From: Lacticaseibacillus baoqingensis
Lineage (GTDB): Bacteria; Bacillota; Bacilli; Lactobacillales; Lactobacillaceae
Assembly (NCBI RefSeq): GCF_003946165.1
Contig: NZ_RHOI01000003.1
Location: 62,001-126,000, forward strand
Direction of reading: 5' to 3'
Length of the DNA stretch: 64,000 nt
The notes under the pieces were generated by a model. That model ran no database searches and was not told the DNA's origin. It was given only the letters and a program-made list of their open reading frames with translations. Below are positions 14,056 through 21,089 of the stretch, in pieces (positions within the stretch are counted from its first letter, which is position 1; each line of letters starts with the position of its first letter). The position numbers and the translations under genes are program-made.

Positions 14056-14182
14056 GACGATCGTCCTCCGAGAATTGAAAATAAGCGCCGCAGACAGCCC
14101 CAATCAGGAACGCCATGCAGAGTGCCGGGACGGTGAGCGGGTGGCTTAGTAGCCACGTAATTAGATTGGTCATTATGATCAT
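14039..14182 (-). CDS. Small single-TM protein of the early operon
   Basis: A 47-residue ORF: MIIMTNLITWLLSHPLTVPALCMAFLIGAVCGAYFQFSEDDRHGKNG. One strong membrane helix (VPALCMAFLIGAVCGAYF) and an acidic C-terminus. GAGGTG lies 6 nt before the ATG at 14182; ATGs at 14188 and 14173 are in the same frame. It overlaps the next gene by 17 bp. Function unknown; small membrane proteins in this position of phage satellites could act on the host envelope or the helper, but that is speculation. Confidence 0.6.
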   Translation of the reverse strand: MIIMTNLITWLLSHPLTVPALCMAFLIGAVCGAYFQFSEDDRHGKNG

Positions 14183-14192
14183 CGTCATCACC

Positions 14193-14411
14193 TCACATAT
14201 AAGCGTTTAAGAATTCATCATCAACGTTCTGGCCGATTTGATCGAAGATTGTTTCGGCTAAACTCTTCGCATATTCGGTTGATGAAACTTGAGTAGTATA
14301 CATACCGTTTTTGTACACGGTATCGATCTGGTAAGTCTTTGATTCGTCCAGTTCACGGATTGTATTCGCAAGTTCAGCGATGAAGCCTAGTGTTTTTCTG
14401 TTAAATGTCAT
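14193..14411 (-). CDS. Hypothetical protein of the early operon
   Basis: 72 residues: MTFNRKTLGFIAELANTIRELDESKTYQIDTVYKNGMYTTQVSSTEYAKSLAETIFDQIGQNVDDEFLNAYM. The ATG follows GAAAGGAACAACATC. Acidic, helix-strand-helix in appearance, no motif recognised. It is the second gene after the excisionase-like HTH gene in the leftward operon. Confidence 0.65.
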   Translation of the reverse strand: MTFNRKTLGFIAELANTIRELDESKTYQIDTVYKNGMYTTQVSSTEYAKSLAETIFDQIGQNVDDEFLNAYM

Positions 14412-14478
14412 GATGTTGTTCCTTTCTGTGCTTTGTGCCTGTCATAAGTTGCTTACAATTTTCCGCCTGCCCAGCAGT

Positions 14479-14760
14479 CTAAACTTCCCTTGATGCCATG
14501 AACTTGATAAGCTGCGCCTTGCTGATACGCTTGGCCGTGCCGATGAACGTCACCTTAACGTCGCCTTGGTTAATCAGCTTCGTTAGGGTGCCGCGGCTGA
14601 TACCTAAGAAGTCGGCCGCCTGCCCCAAGTTCAAGAAGTCGGGTGCGTCGGTCTGGGCCTTCGGCTGCGCGTGCATCATCTCTGCGACGGTCTGGCGTAC
14701 TTCGCTATGGATCAGTTCGGTCAGTTCTGCCGGTAGTGTAATAGTTGCCTGTGCTTGCAT
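14479..14760 (-). CDS. Excisionase/AlpA-like helix-turn-helix protein
   Basis: 93 residues from the ATG at 14760, which has a near-perfect AAGGAGGTGATCC site; the upstream ATG at 14790 lacks one. The C-terminal half LNLGQAADFLGISRGTLTKLINQGDVKVTFIGTAKRISKAQLIKFM is a MerR-like winged HTH of the excisionase/HTH_17 class. The N-terminus is a helix that may dimerise. It is transcribed divergently from the repressor and is the first gene of the leftward operon. In PICIs such proteins act as Xis and/or as the activator (AlpA) of the replication-packaging operon. Confidence 0.78.
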   Translation of the reverse strand: MQAQATITLPAELTELIHSEVRQTVAEMMHAQPKAQTDAPDFLNLGQAADFLGISRGTLTKLINQGDVKVTFIGTAKRISKAQLIKFMASREV

Positions 14761-14792
14761 GTGGATCACCTCCTTCGATTTGTAAACCATTG

Positions 14793-14892
14793 TCTACATC
14801 TGATTTAAAAATTGATGTAGCCTTTCGTCTACATCAATATTAAACCACGCGTACGAATGGGTGTCAATGATTTTTGTATACTTTTGTCTACC
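14793..14892. promoter_or_regulatory. Divergent control region with GTCTAC operators
   Basis: ATTGATGTAG-cctttcgt-CTACATCAAT (14811-14838) is a perfect inverted repeat with 10-bp arms. Extra half-sites TCTACATC (14793-14800) and GTCTACC (14886-14892) flank it. It lies between the repressor and the excisionase-like gene, as expected for operators of the island repressor. A TACAAT -10 for the repressor is at 14900-14905. Confidence 0.7.
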
Positions 14893-14930
14893 GGTGTAAT
14901 ACAATGGCTTTGGGAGGGAGATGAAACGCT

Positions 14931-15497
14931 ATGTCCATAGGCGATAATATCAGGCAGCTTAGAAAATCTCGTGGGTACAATCAGGAGAAATTCGCCAAAA
15001 TAATCGGTGTCTCACGTCCTTATTTAAGTGAGCTTGAGCACGACAAACGCAATCTGGGAACTGCGACGTTACGGAATTTGGCTAAGAAGATGAACGTTTC
15101 AATGTTGTATCTTATGGAGGGAAGTCAATATGATACTTCTGAACTTCCCCCAGAGACCGCTAAGCAACTTTCAGAACTTGAATCCCAGTGGTTTGATGAT
15201 GGTCAAAAAGGCGCCGAACAACGTGTTGTTGAATTCGTTAGAGATCCTGACTATAAAGACACGCCTTTTCGTTTTGAAACGCTAACTGCAATGTCTAGCC
15301 TCGTCGAATATGCATACCGGAATAAAGAGCCGGGTTTAACTGACCATACGAAAAAGCTTAGAGCGATGGCGAACCTTCTGGATAATGTCAATAAAATGCT
15401 GGCTGACCCGGCTATGAGAACTGAAGAGTCTCTTCAAGAAACTAAAAATTTCATAGACCTGATCACTACGCCTGCTTCAGAGATTACATCTGACTGA
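14931..15497 (+). CDS. XRE-family master repressor of the island
   Basis: 188 residues. The N-terminal HTH_3 domain spans residues 3-60 (IGDNIRQLRKSRGYNQEKFAKIIGVSRPYLSELEHDKRNL). The C-terminal two thirds carry no peptidase-like Ser/Lys dyad that I can see, so it is not obviously a self-cleaving CI. That fits PICI Stl-type repressors, which are removed by binding a helper-phage protein and not by RecA. The ATG follows GGGAGGGAGATGAAACGCT. It is transcribed with int and divergently from the excisionase-like gene, with a strong dyad operator between them. Confidence 0.85.
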   Translation: MSIGDNIRQLRKSRGYNQEKFAKIIGVSRPYLSELEHDKRNLGTATLRNLAKKMNVSMLYLMEGSQYDTSELPPETAKQLSELESQWFDDGQKGAEQRVVEFVRDPDYKDTPFRFETLTAMSSLVEYAYRNKEPGLTDHTKKLRAMANLLDNVNKMLADPAMRTEESLQETKNFIDLITTPASEITSD

Positions 15498-15499
15498 TT

Positions 15500-15524
15500 C
15501 ACGGAAATTCAATCATTTCCGTTT
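15500..15524 (+). terminator. Weak hairpin between repressor and integrase genes
   Basis: ACGGAAAT-tcaatc-ATTTCCGT followed by TTCT. It may damp read-through from repressor into int. Confidence 0.4.
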
Positions 15525-15569
15525 CTCCATATCGCACCGCCTGCCCAGCGTGACGGATAGGAGAAGAAT

Positions 15570-16742
15570 ATGGCATCAATTACACGTTACAAGTTGAAAT
15601 CTGGCGGCACTGCTTGGAAATTTCAGGCATACACCGCATCAGATCCGAAGACAGGCAAGCGACACAAGGTTACTCGTCAGGGGTTTGCCACCAAATCTGA
15701 AGCAAAAATAAAAGCCGCGCGGTTTGAAGAAAACCAACGGCGGCACGGATTTAGTGAATCAAACCGGTTAACATTTCAGGAGGTGTATAATTCGTGGTTT
15801 GAACAATATAAAAATACGGTCAGGGAATCGACATGGGTCAAAACACGGGATAATTTCAGGCTCCATATCTTGCCTAGATTCGGGGATAAGATACTTTCAA
15901 AGATAACCCCGTTAGACTGTCAGACAGCAATCAATGAGTGGTTCGCTGCTGGCTTTGCGAAGTACCGTCAGTTCTTAGGCATGGTGTCACGCATATTCAA
16001 GTACGCGATAAGAATGGATATTGCATATAGCAATCCAACTGTAAAAGTCATTGTGCCGGTGGATCGAGAGAAGCCAGCAACCACGATGAAGGATAATTAC
16101 TACGCGTTAGACGAATTGAAGACGTTCTTTGAAGCAGCCACTGAATTCAACAACCCAAAGGCATATACGTTGTTTAGGCTACTTGCTTTTACTGGTATGC
16201 GACGGGGTGAAGCACTGGCGTTAAGGTGGTCTGATGTTGATTTTTCGGCTGGTACGATCACAGTCAATAAAACCGTCACAGAAGGCGACGGATATAGGCT
16301 AATGGTTAACTCACCAAAGACGTACGCCAGCAACAGGAATGTGAGTGTTGACCCTAAGACAATCAGCATTTTACAGCGCCGCCAGTGGGAACAGCGGCAA
16401 GAACTATTTGCTGTAGGTATGAGGCCAAGGGGCGCGAATCAGTTGATTTTTACGTCAGATACCAATGATCTATTGCAGCTAACGTATCCGCAAAAATGGC
16501 TAGACTGGATCGTCAAGGCTCACAACAATAAACACCCCGACAATCCGCTGAAACGGATAACCGTTCATGGGTTCAGACACACATACGCCACTTTGGCGCA
16601 TGCGGGCAATATCGAGGCTAAAGAAGTTCAGGCTCAACTTGGACACAAGCGCCTTGCAACCACCATGGACATTTACACGTCGGTCACCGATGAATCTAAG
16701 TCAAAAATTGCGTCTAAGTTTGCTCGTTACGTCAACTTATAG
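15570..16742 (+). CDS. int: Tyrosine-recombinase integrase
   Basis: 390 residues, full length. N-terminal arm-binding domain (residues 1-60, GGTAWKFQAYTASDPKTGKRHK), SAM-like core-binding domain (65-160) and catalytic domain (175-385). Catalytic residues are visible: Arg211 in TGMRRGEALALRW, His333 and Arg336 in VHGFRHTYAT, His359 in QLGHKR, Tyr369 in TMDIYTSV. The ribosome binding site GGATAGGAGAAGAAT precedes the ATG. The stop codon lies inside the right arm-type repeat. It catalyses integration at tRNA-Gln between attL and attR. Confidence 0.96.
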   Translation: MASITRYKLKSGGTAWKFQAYTASDPKTGKRHKVTRQGFATKSEAKIKAARFEENQRRHGFSESNRLTFQEVYNSWFEQYKNTVRESTWVKTRDNFRLHILPRFGDKILSKITPLDCQTAINEWFAAGFAKYRQFLGMVSRIFKYAIRMDIAYSNPTVKVIVPVDREKPATTMKDNYYALDELKTFFEAATEFNNPKAYTLFRLLAFTGMRRGEALALRWSDVDFSAGTITVNKTVTEGDGYRLMVNSPKTYASNRNVSVDPKTISILQRRQWEQRQELFAVGMRPRGANQLIFTSDTNDLLQLTYPQKWLDWIVKAHNNKHPDNPLKRITVHGFRHTYATLAHAGNIEAKEVQAQLGHKRLATTMDIYTSVTDESKSKIASKFARYVNL

Positions 16743-16761
16743 AGTGGAAATAGAGTGGCGA
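16738..16761 (+). repeat. Arm-type integrase binding repeats, right end
   Basis: TATAGAGTGGAA followed by ATAGAGTGGCGA, overlapping the int stop; 20 of 24 or more bases match 3103-3126, same orientation. Confidence 0.55.
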
Positions 16762-16829
16762 AAGAAATTGCACAAGCAAGAATGCCGGCAAATCAACAGC
16801 CAATGAGCACCATGTGAAGGTAGTTCTGT

Positions 16830-16848
16830 TCCCTATCTACCCAATTAA
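16830..16848 (+). repeat. attR core (19-bp direct repeat)
   Basis: Identical to 2990-3008. Upstream of it the tRNA sequence is lost (element DNA); downstream host DNA resumes. Confidence 0.93.
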
Positions 16849-16860
16849 AGGTTTTCATGG

Positions 16861-16901
16861 GCTGTCACCGGTGTTCAAAATGCCGGTATGACGGCTTTTT
16901 T
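16861..16901 (+). terminator. Original host terminator of tRNA-Gln, now behind attR
   Basis: GCTGTCACCGG and CCGGtatgacggc followed by T6; clearly related to the element copy at 3021-3062. The rest of the gap to 17150 shows no gene. Confidence 0.75.
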
Positions 16902-17150
16902 AGTCCTCTGATTTTCACCGACTCACACCGATTTAATTTATTTTGGAAAGGTTTGGAAAGACCCAAGAATTTTTGACTAAAATCTCTTCCAATTTCAAAC
17001 TATAAAACCGACTAAGACAATGCTGGACAGGCTGGAGTCTATTTCTTAAGTTGCGCTGCTCAATTTGAGGAGTGCTTTTTTACTGCTTTTTGCTAGGGGT
17101 ATCTGGTGACGTGAATCGGCCACGAATCACTTTCGATATTGTGAATATTG

Positions 17151-17170
17151 CCGCGTTAACGCGGTATAAT
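17151..17170 (+). promoter_or_regulatory. Palindromic operator abutting a -10 box
   Basis: The perfect palindrome CCGCGTTAACGCGG (17151-17164) is directly followed by TATAAT (17165-17170), 25 bp before the next start codon. No good -35 is seen. Such a dyad in the spacer is typical of a repressor site; the regulator is unknown. Confidence 0.55.
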
Positions 17171-17194
17171 CAATGTCAAAAGGGGGTCTTTTGA

Positions 17195-17461
17195 ATGCGT
17201 TATACTTGTTCAGATCTTGGTGCCAACCAGATGCTTGATTTAGCCGCTGCCATTGCACGCTTACCCGAACAACTCCGCCCCGGCCATGTCGGCCGCATCG
17301 TCGCTGAAACGACGGATGCTGACCCGCTGCCGGCCGTGGCGATCGATTATCAAGTCAGCCCTACTGGGGTGATCGAATTGGATTATGCGTTTTCTGCCAA
17401 CATCGACCCTGCAGAACGTCACGCTTGGGAAAAAGCCCTGTCCCCTTATCTCAACGCGTGA
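17195..17461 (+). CDS. Hypothetical protein, first gene of the amidohydrolase operon
   Basis: 88 residues, MRYTCSDLGANQMLDLAAAIARLPEQLRPGHVGRIVAETTDADPLPAVAIDYQVSP...; small, acidic and soluble, no recognised motif. AAGGGGGTCTTTTGA precedes the ATG, and a TATAAT plus palindrome lie upstream. The amidohydrolase gene starts 85 bp downstream in the same direction with no terminator between, so they are probably cotranscribed. Confidence 0.7.
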   Translation: MRYTCSDLGANQMLDLAAAIARLPEQLRPGHVGRIVAETTDADPLPAVAIDYQVSPTGVIELDYAFSANIDPAERHAWEKALSPYLNA

Positions 17462-17545
17462 CCGTTGACACGCCTGATGGGGTGGCGTAACGTGAAAATT
17501 AAATGAGGAAATGCTCATTCGGCTTAATAAGGGGGAGCTTCAGAT

Positions 17546-18748
17546 ATGGCAACTATTTATATGAACTGTACATTATGGCATGGTGACGACCAAGCGGCCC
17601 AAGCCAATGCTTGGTTTGCGGTGGCAGACGGCAAGATCACGGCGACGGGAACTGGCAAAGCAGCCCAACAGCCTGGCGATACCATTGTTGATCTAGGCGG
17701 CCAATTCGTCATGCCTGGGTTGATGAATGCCCATGTTCATCTATCGATGGATCCCTATGGTGCGACCATGACCAATCAAAGTGAAACCGCGGTGGCGCTG
17801 CGGGCAGTGCAAAATCTGCGGCTTTTGCTGCACGCTGGTGTTACCACTGTCCGCGATTGCGGCTGCCCCTTTAATACCGACATCAAGCTCAAAGCCTTAC
17901 GGCCGACGCTTGGCGAGCCGCTGCCAGACATCGTCGCTTCTGGCCGGCCAATGTCGATGACTGGCGGCCATGGCGATTTTGTTGAAGGCGACAACGGGGA
18001 AACTAATATGTCGTATCTCGTGGATTCACCAGACGAAATGCGCAAAGCCGTGCGGACCGCCTTTAAGATCGGTGCGGACAACATCAAGGTGATGGCCACC
18101 GGCGGCGTCATGTCGCCTAATGATCAAATCGATGACACCGCTTTGACCGTTGCAGAAATGCAAGTTGCCACAACCGAAGCGCACAATAAACACCGCACCG
18201 TCGCTGCCCATGCCCAAGGCCACAAAGGCATCCAAAACGCTTTAGATGCCGGGGTCGATTCCATCGAACACGGCATCTATGTCGATTCCGATCAAGTCGC
18301 TTACATGGCAGCCCATGACATCTACTTGGTGCCCACGTTAAATGCCCCAGTCGCCATCAGCCGCTATGGCCGGGAAACCTTGCCAGATTATATGAGCCGC
18401 AAAAATGATCAAGTCAAAGACGACTTTTTCACCCACTTGCGGATGGTCTTTCAGTCCCCGGTCAAAGTCGTGGTGGGTACCGATGGCGGCACCCCATTCA
18501 ACTCATTTGACAAAGGCACCGCCGAAGAAATGGCCTTATGGGTCGACGAATGCGGCGCCACCCCGCGCCAAGCCCTGCTTGGCGCAACCAAATACGCCAG
18601 TGAACTATTGCGTCAAACTGACCGCGGCAGCTTAACTGCCGGTCAAGCCGCCGACTTTATCGTGCTTAAAGCCGACCCGTTTCAAGACATCCATGCTGTC
18701 GCTCAAGTCGACAAAGGCGTCTTCAAAAACGGGCAGCAAATTCAGTGA
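17546..18748 (+). CDS. Amidohydrolase-superfamily enzyme (imidazolonepropionase/prolidase-like)
   Basis: 400 residues, metal-dependent TIM-barrel amidohydrolase. Metal-site motifs: MPGLMNAHVHLSMD near residue 55 (His-x-His), IKVMATGGVMSP near residue 175 (position of the bridging Lys/acid), AAHAQGHKGIQNALDAGVDSIEHG near residues 215-240 (two His), and VVGTDGGTPFNSF near residue 310 (Asp). The family includes Xaa-Pro dipeptidases, imidazolonepropionases and aryldialkylphosphatase-like enzymes; substrate cannot be read from sequence. The ATG follows AAGGGGGAGCTTCAGAT. A 41-residue membrane peptide gene follows 26 bp later. Confidence 0.85.
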   Translation: MATIYMNCTLWHGDDQAAQANAWFAVADGKITATGTGKAAQQPGDTIVDLGGQFVMPGLMNAHVHLSMDPYGATMTNQSETAVALRAVQNLRLLLHAGVTTVRDCGCPFNTDIKLKALRPTLGEPLPDIVASGRPMSMTGGHGDFVEGDNGETNMSYLVDSPDEMRKAVRTAFKIGADNIKVMATGGVMSPNDQIDDTALTVAEMQVATTEAHNKHRTVAAHAQGHKGIQNALDAGVDSIEHGIYVDSDQVAYMAAHDIYLVPTLNAPVAISRYGRETLPDYMSRKNDQVKDDFFTHLRMVFQSPVKVVVGTDGGTPFNSFDKGTAEEMALWVDECGATPRQALLGATKYASELLRQTDRGSLTAGQAADFIVLKADPFQDIHAVAQVDKGVFKNGQQIQ

Positions 18749-18774
18749 TTATTCAACAATAAAGGAGTAAATAT

Positions 18775-18900
18775 ATGGCCAAACAGACATTACGCCCTTG
18801 GGGGATCTTAGCGACTGTCGCTGGTGGGGTCACGCTGGTGGCCGGCGCCCTCAGCTTGACCAGCGGCATCTTAGTTTTGATCAACACCAAAGCCAAGTAG
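18775..18900 (+). CDS. 41-residue membrane peptide
   Basis: MAKQTLRPWGILATVAGG...LTSGILVLINTKAK: a short basic N-terminus and one or two hydrophobic glycine/leucine-rich segments. AAAGGAGTAAATAT precedes the ATG, 26 bp after the amidohydrolase stop. Ends before a bidirectional terminator. Function unknown. Confidence 0.6.
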   Translation: MAKQTLRPWGILATVAGGVTLVAGALSLTSGILVLINTKAK

Positions 18901-18924
18901 CTCACCCAATGTTTCCAGAAGACC

Positions 18925-18969
18925 AAAAAACCAGCGCCCCAGTCTTGATGACTGAAGCGCTGGTTTTTT
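18925..18969. terminator. Bidirectional terminator between amidohydrolase operon and manA
   Basis: AAAAAACCAGCGC...GCGCTGGTTTTTT serves converging genes on both strands. Confidence 0.88.
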
Positions 18970-18974
18970 AGTGG

Positions 18975-19946
18975 TTAAGCTTTTGGTCCTGGTTCTGATG
19001 TGATCATCTCTAAGTCCCCGGTAAACTGCCAGGATTTGATCTGGTTGGGGATCAAGAAGTGCGTCCCTTTCTTGATGGCAAATGCTTTGCCATCAGCGAT
19101 GAATTCGCCGCTGCCGGCAAGCACGGAAACCAGCGTATAAGGGGCTTGAGCTTGTTGCTGGAGCTTGCCGTTCAATTGGATCCGCTGCACGGCAAAAAAT
19201 GGCGAGATCGGCGGCTGGACGTATGTCGTGATCGTGGCATCATCTGCTTGTTCAGTTTGGATATCGAGTTTTGGATCCACATTCGGCACGTTGGTCGTGT
19301 CGATACTTTGCTGCAGATGCAACTCGCGTTTGTGGCCTTGCGCATCGGTACGATCATAATCATACAAGCGATAAGTCGTATCGGAGCTTTGCTGGGTCTC
19401 AAGTACCATGATCCCCTTGTTCAGCGCATGGATCGTACCGCTGGGAACGTACACGAAATCGCCGGTTTTAACTGGCACCTTGCGCAACAAATGTTCCCAA
19501 TCGCCACGGTGGATCATGTCAGCCAACTCCTGGCGCGTCTTGGCATGATGGCCATAAATCAAATAAGAGCCTGGTTCTGCAGAGATCACGTACCAGCATT
19601 CTGTCTTACCTAATTCACCTGGTCGTTCATGCGCTGCCGCATAAGCATCATCAGGATGCACTTGCACAGACAAACTGTCATTGGCATCTAAGATCTTAGT
19701 CAACAATGGGAAGACCTTCCCTTTTTGATGACCAAAATAAGCTTGATCTTCGGCCCATGCGCGATCCAAAGTTTTGCCTGCTAACGGGCCGTTTTCGATC
19801 TTGTTTGGGCCATTAGGGTGAGCGGAGATCGCCCATAATTCACCAATTTTACCATCCGGGATCTGGTAGCCAAATTCAGTTTCGAGCTTGCGGCCACCCC
19901 AGATCTTTTGATGAAACACCGGTGCTAAGAATAATGGTTCCGTCAT
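18975..19946 (-). CDS. manA: Mannose-6-phosphate isomerase, class I
   Basis: Interconverts mannose-6-phosphate and fructose-6-phosphate, feeding mannose into glycolysis or GDP-mannose synthesis. 323 residues, the short Firmicutes form. N-terminal LAPVFHQKIWGGRKL; zinc-ligand regions LSVQVHPDD near residue 94 and GELGKTECWYVI near residue 112; FVYVPSGTIHAL near residue 163. Monocistronic between the terminator at 18925 and the serine hydrolase gene 27 bp upstream, which may be cotranscribed. Cytoplasmic. Confidence 0.94.
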   Translation of the reverse strand: MTEPLFLAPVFHQKIWGGRKLETEFGYQIPDGKIGELWAISAHPNGPNKIENGPLAGKTLDRAWAEDQAYFGHQKGKVFPLLTKILDANDSLSVQVHPDDAYAAAHERPGELGKTECWYVISAEPGSYLIYGHHAKTRQELADMIHRGDWEHLLRKVPVKTGDFVYVPSGTIHALNKGIMVLETQQSSDTTYRLYDYDRTDAQGHKRELHLQQSIDTTNVPNVDPKLDIQTEQADDATITTYVQPPISPFFAVQRIQLNGKLQQQAQAPYTLVSVLAGSGEFIADGKAFAIKKGTHFLIPNQIKSWQFTGDLEMITSEPGPKA

Positions 19947-19973
19947 GACTTGCCTCCTCTTTTCATTGCGCTT

Positions 19974-20948
19974 TCATTTTACCACATCGTGTAAGTAGCG
20001 GCTGACGATCTCATCACGCCGCGGTAAAAAATCTGGATTCACCCGCGGATGGACCCGATTGCTCAACACGATCAAGGCTTGTTGCCGCTGCATCGACAAG
20101 AGCCAAAAGCCGCCGGTGTAGCCGGTATGATACAACCAGACCCCACCGTCAGGGTCGTGTCTGAGATCCCAGCCCAAACTGCGCCCGCCGGCATAATCTT
20201 GCGCCAACGCCGCAAACGCCTGTTGCGGCCAAGCGGCAGCGTTTCTTTGCCCAAACGCGTACTGTGTGAACTTGATCAGATCCGCCAGCGTAGCAAATAG
20301 CCCTGCCGATCCTGCATGCACGCCTAAGATCCGGGCTTTGGGATCATGCACGACCCCGCGCAACAACTCGCCATGTGCATATGTGGTCGGGACACAATCA
20401 GCAGGATCTGGGGTAAAAGTTGCCCCAGTCAACCCCAACGGTTGCAAAACGCGCGTCGTGATCAAGGTTTGGATCGCGTCGTCAAAGACGTTTTCCAGCG
20501 CCCAGCCGACTAATAACAAATTAAAGTCGCGATACAACACCGTTTTTGGGCCAGTCGGCGCCAATGTCGTGATCAAAGCCTGCCGCAAAGCCCGGGGAGC
20601 CAAGTCATCGCGATGCGGAATGTAGCCTTCAAGCCCGCTAGTATGCGTTAAGGCCTCGCGAAATGTCGTGGCCGGTTTAAATTCTGGCAGCCACTCGCGC
20701 AACGGCTGATCGATGGCGACTTGTTTAGTTGACAAAGCCTGTAAAAATACCATGGTGGTGCCAAGCACCTTGGTCAATGAAGCCAAGTCATAGACCATCC
20801 CTGGGCGCAATGGCATAACTGTCGGCTGCCACTGGCTAGCCCCAAATACCATAGTCGTCACACGCCGGCCATCCATTAACGCCGCACTCACACCAGGTAC
20901 CACATGGTCTGACACCAGTTGGCGGAGGCGTTTTTCTGTCTGATTCAA
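19974..20948 (-). CDS. Beta-lactamase-family serine hydrolase
   Basis: Penicillin-binding/class C fold esterase-like protein without a signal peptide. The SxxK motif is in MVYDLASLTKVLGTTM, followed by LPEFKPATTFREALTHTSGLEGY; a YxN-equivalent is YRDFN. The start is unusual: an ATG frame opens at 21014 inside the glmM terminator region, and the next ATG (20975) overlaps an extended -10 box (TGGTAAAAT, 20974-20982). A TTG at 20948 with GGAG 8 nt before gives 324 residues and fits the transcript, so it is chosen. Substrate unknown; roles in cell-wall or ester metabolism are possible. Confidence 0.8.
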   Translation of the reverse strand: MNQTEKRLRQLVSDHVVPGVSAALMDGRRVTTMVFGASQWQPTVMPLRPGMVYDLASLTKVLGTTMVFLQALSTKQVAIDQPLREWLPEFKPATTFREALTHTSGLEGYIPHRDDLAPRALRQALITTLAPTGPKTVLYRDFNLLLVGWALENVFDDAIQTLITTRVLQPLGLTGATFTPDPADCVPTTYAHGELLRGVVHDPKARILGVHAGSAGLFATLADLIKFTQYAFGQRNAAAWPQQAFAALAQDYAGGRSLGWDLRHDPDGGVWLYHTGYTGGFWLLSMQRQQALIVLSNRVHPRVNPDFLPRRDEIVSRYLHDVVK

Positions 20949-20973
20949 ATGGGTCAACTCCGATCTGTCGCCC

Positions 20974-20982
20974 ATTTTACCA
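20974..20982 (-). promoter_or_regulatory. Extended -10 promoter of the serine hydrolase gene
   Basis: TGGTAAAAT on the minus strand, about 25 bp upstream of the proposed TTG start; it rules out the upstream ATG candidates if used. Confidence 0.5.
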
Positions 20983-21041
20983 CATGCTTTAGCCAGTCGC
21001 TCAGCATTGGACAACGAGCTGAAAACTCTGCCAATGGGGAC

Positions 21042-21075
21042 AAAAAAGCGGGTAAGCCCAATGGTTTACCCGCTT
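21042..21075 (-). terminator. Terminator of the cdaA-cdaR-glmM operon
   Basis: AAGCGGGTAAACC...GCTTACCCGCTTTTTT on the minus strand, 15 bp after glmM. Confidence 0.9.
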
Positions 21076-21089
21076 GTCACTACTTATAT

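Larger units (their letters stand above)
2990..16848. mobile_element. Capsid-forming phage-inducible chromosomal island (cf-PICI) integrated in tRNA-Gln
   Basis: The 13.9-kb element is delimited by the 19-bp direct repeat TCCCTATCTACCCAATTAA at both ends, with int next to the right end. Gene order from the right: int and repressor (+), then on the minus strand excisionase-like HTH, four small ORFs, primase, VirE helicase, iteron origin, small ORF, head-closure adaptor, small ORF, HNH, TerS, TerL, small membrane protein, portal, protease-capsid fusion and connector. Plus-strand cargo lies at the left end. Tail, baseplate, holin and lysin genes are absent. Known cf-PICIs have exactly this composition: they assemble their own capsids, package their own DNA, and need helper-phage tails. 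A deletion derivative of a full prophage is the main alternative, but the compact, ordered gene set and the intact-looking genes and ends argue against decay. Confidence 0.85.

Noticed and set aside
2934-16848. Reading the element as an intact temperate prophage
   Set aside because: No tail tape measure, tail tube, baseplate, holin or endolysin genes fit in 13.9 kb; all gene space is accounted for by replication, packaging, head and small ORFs.
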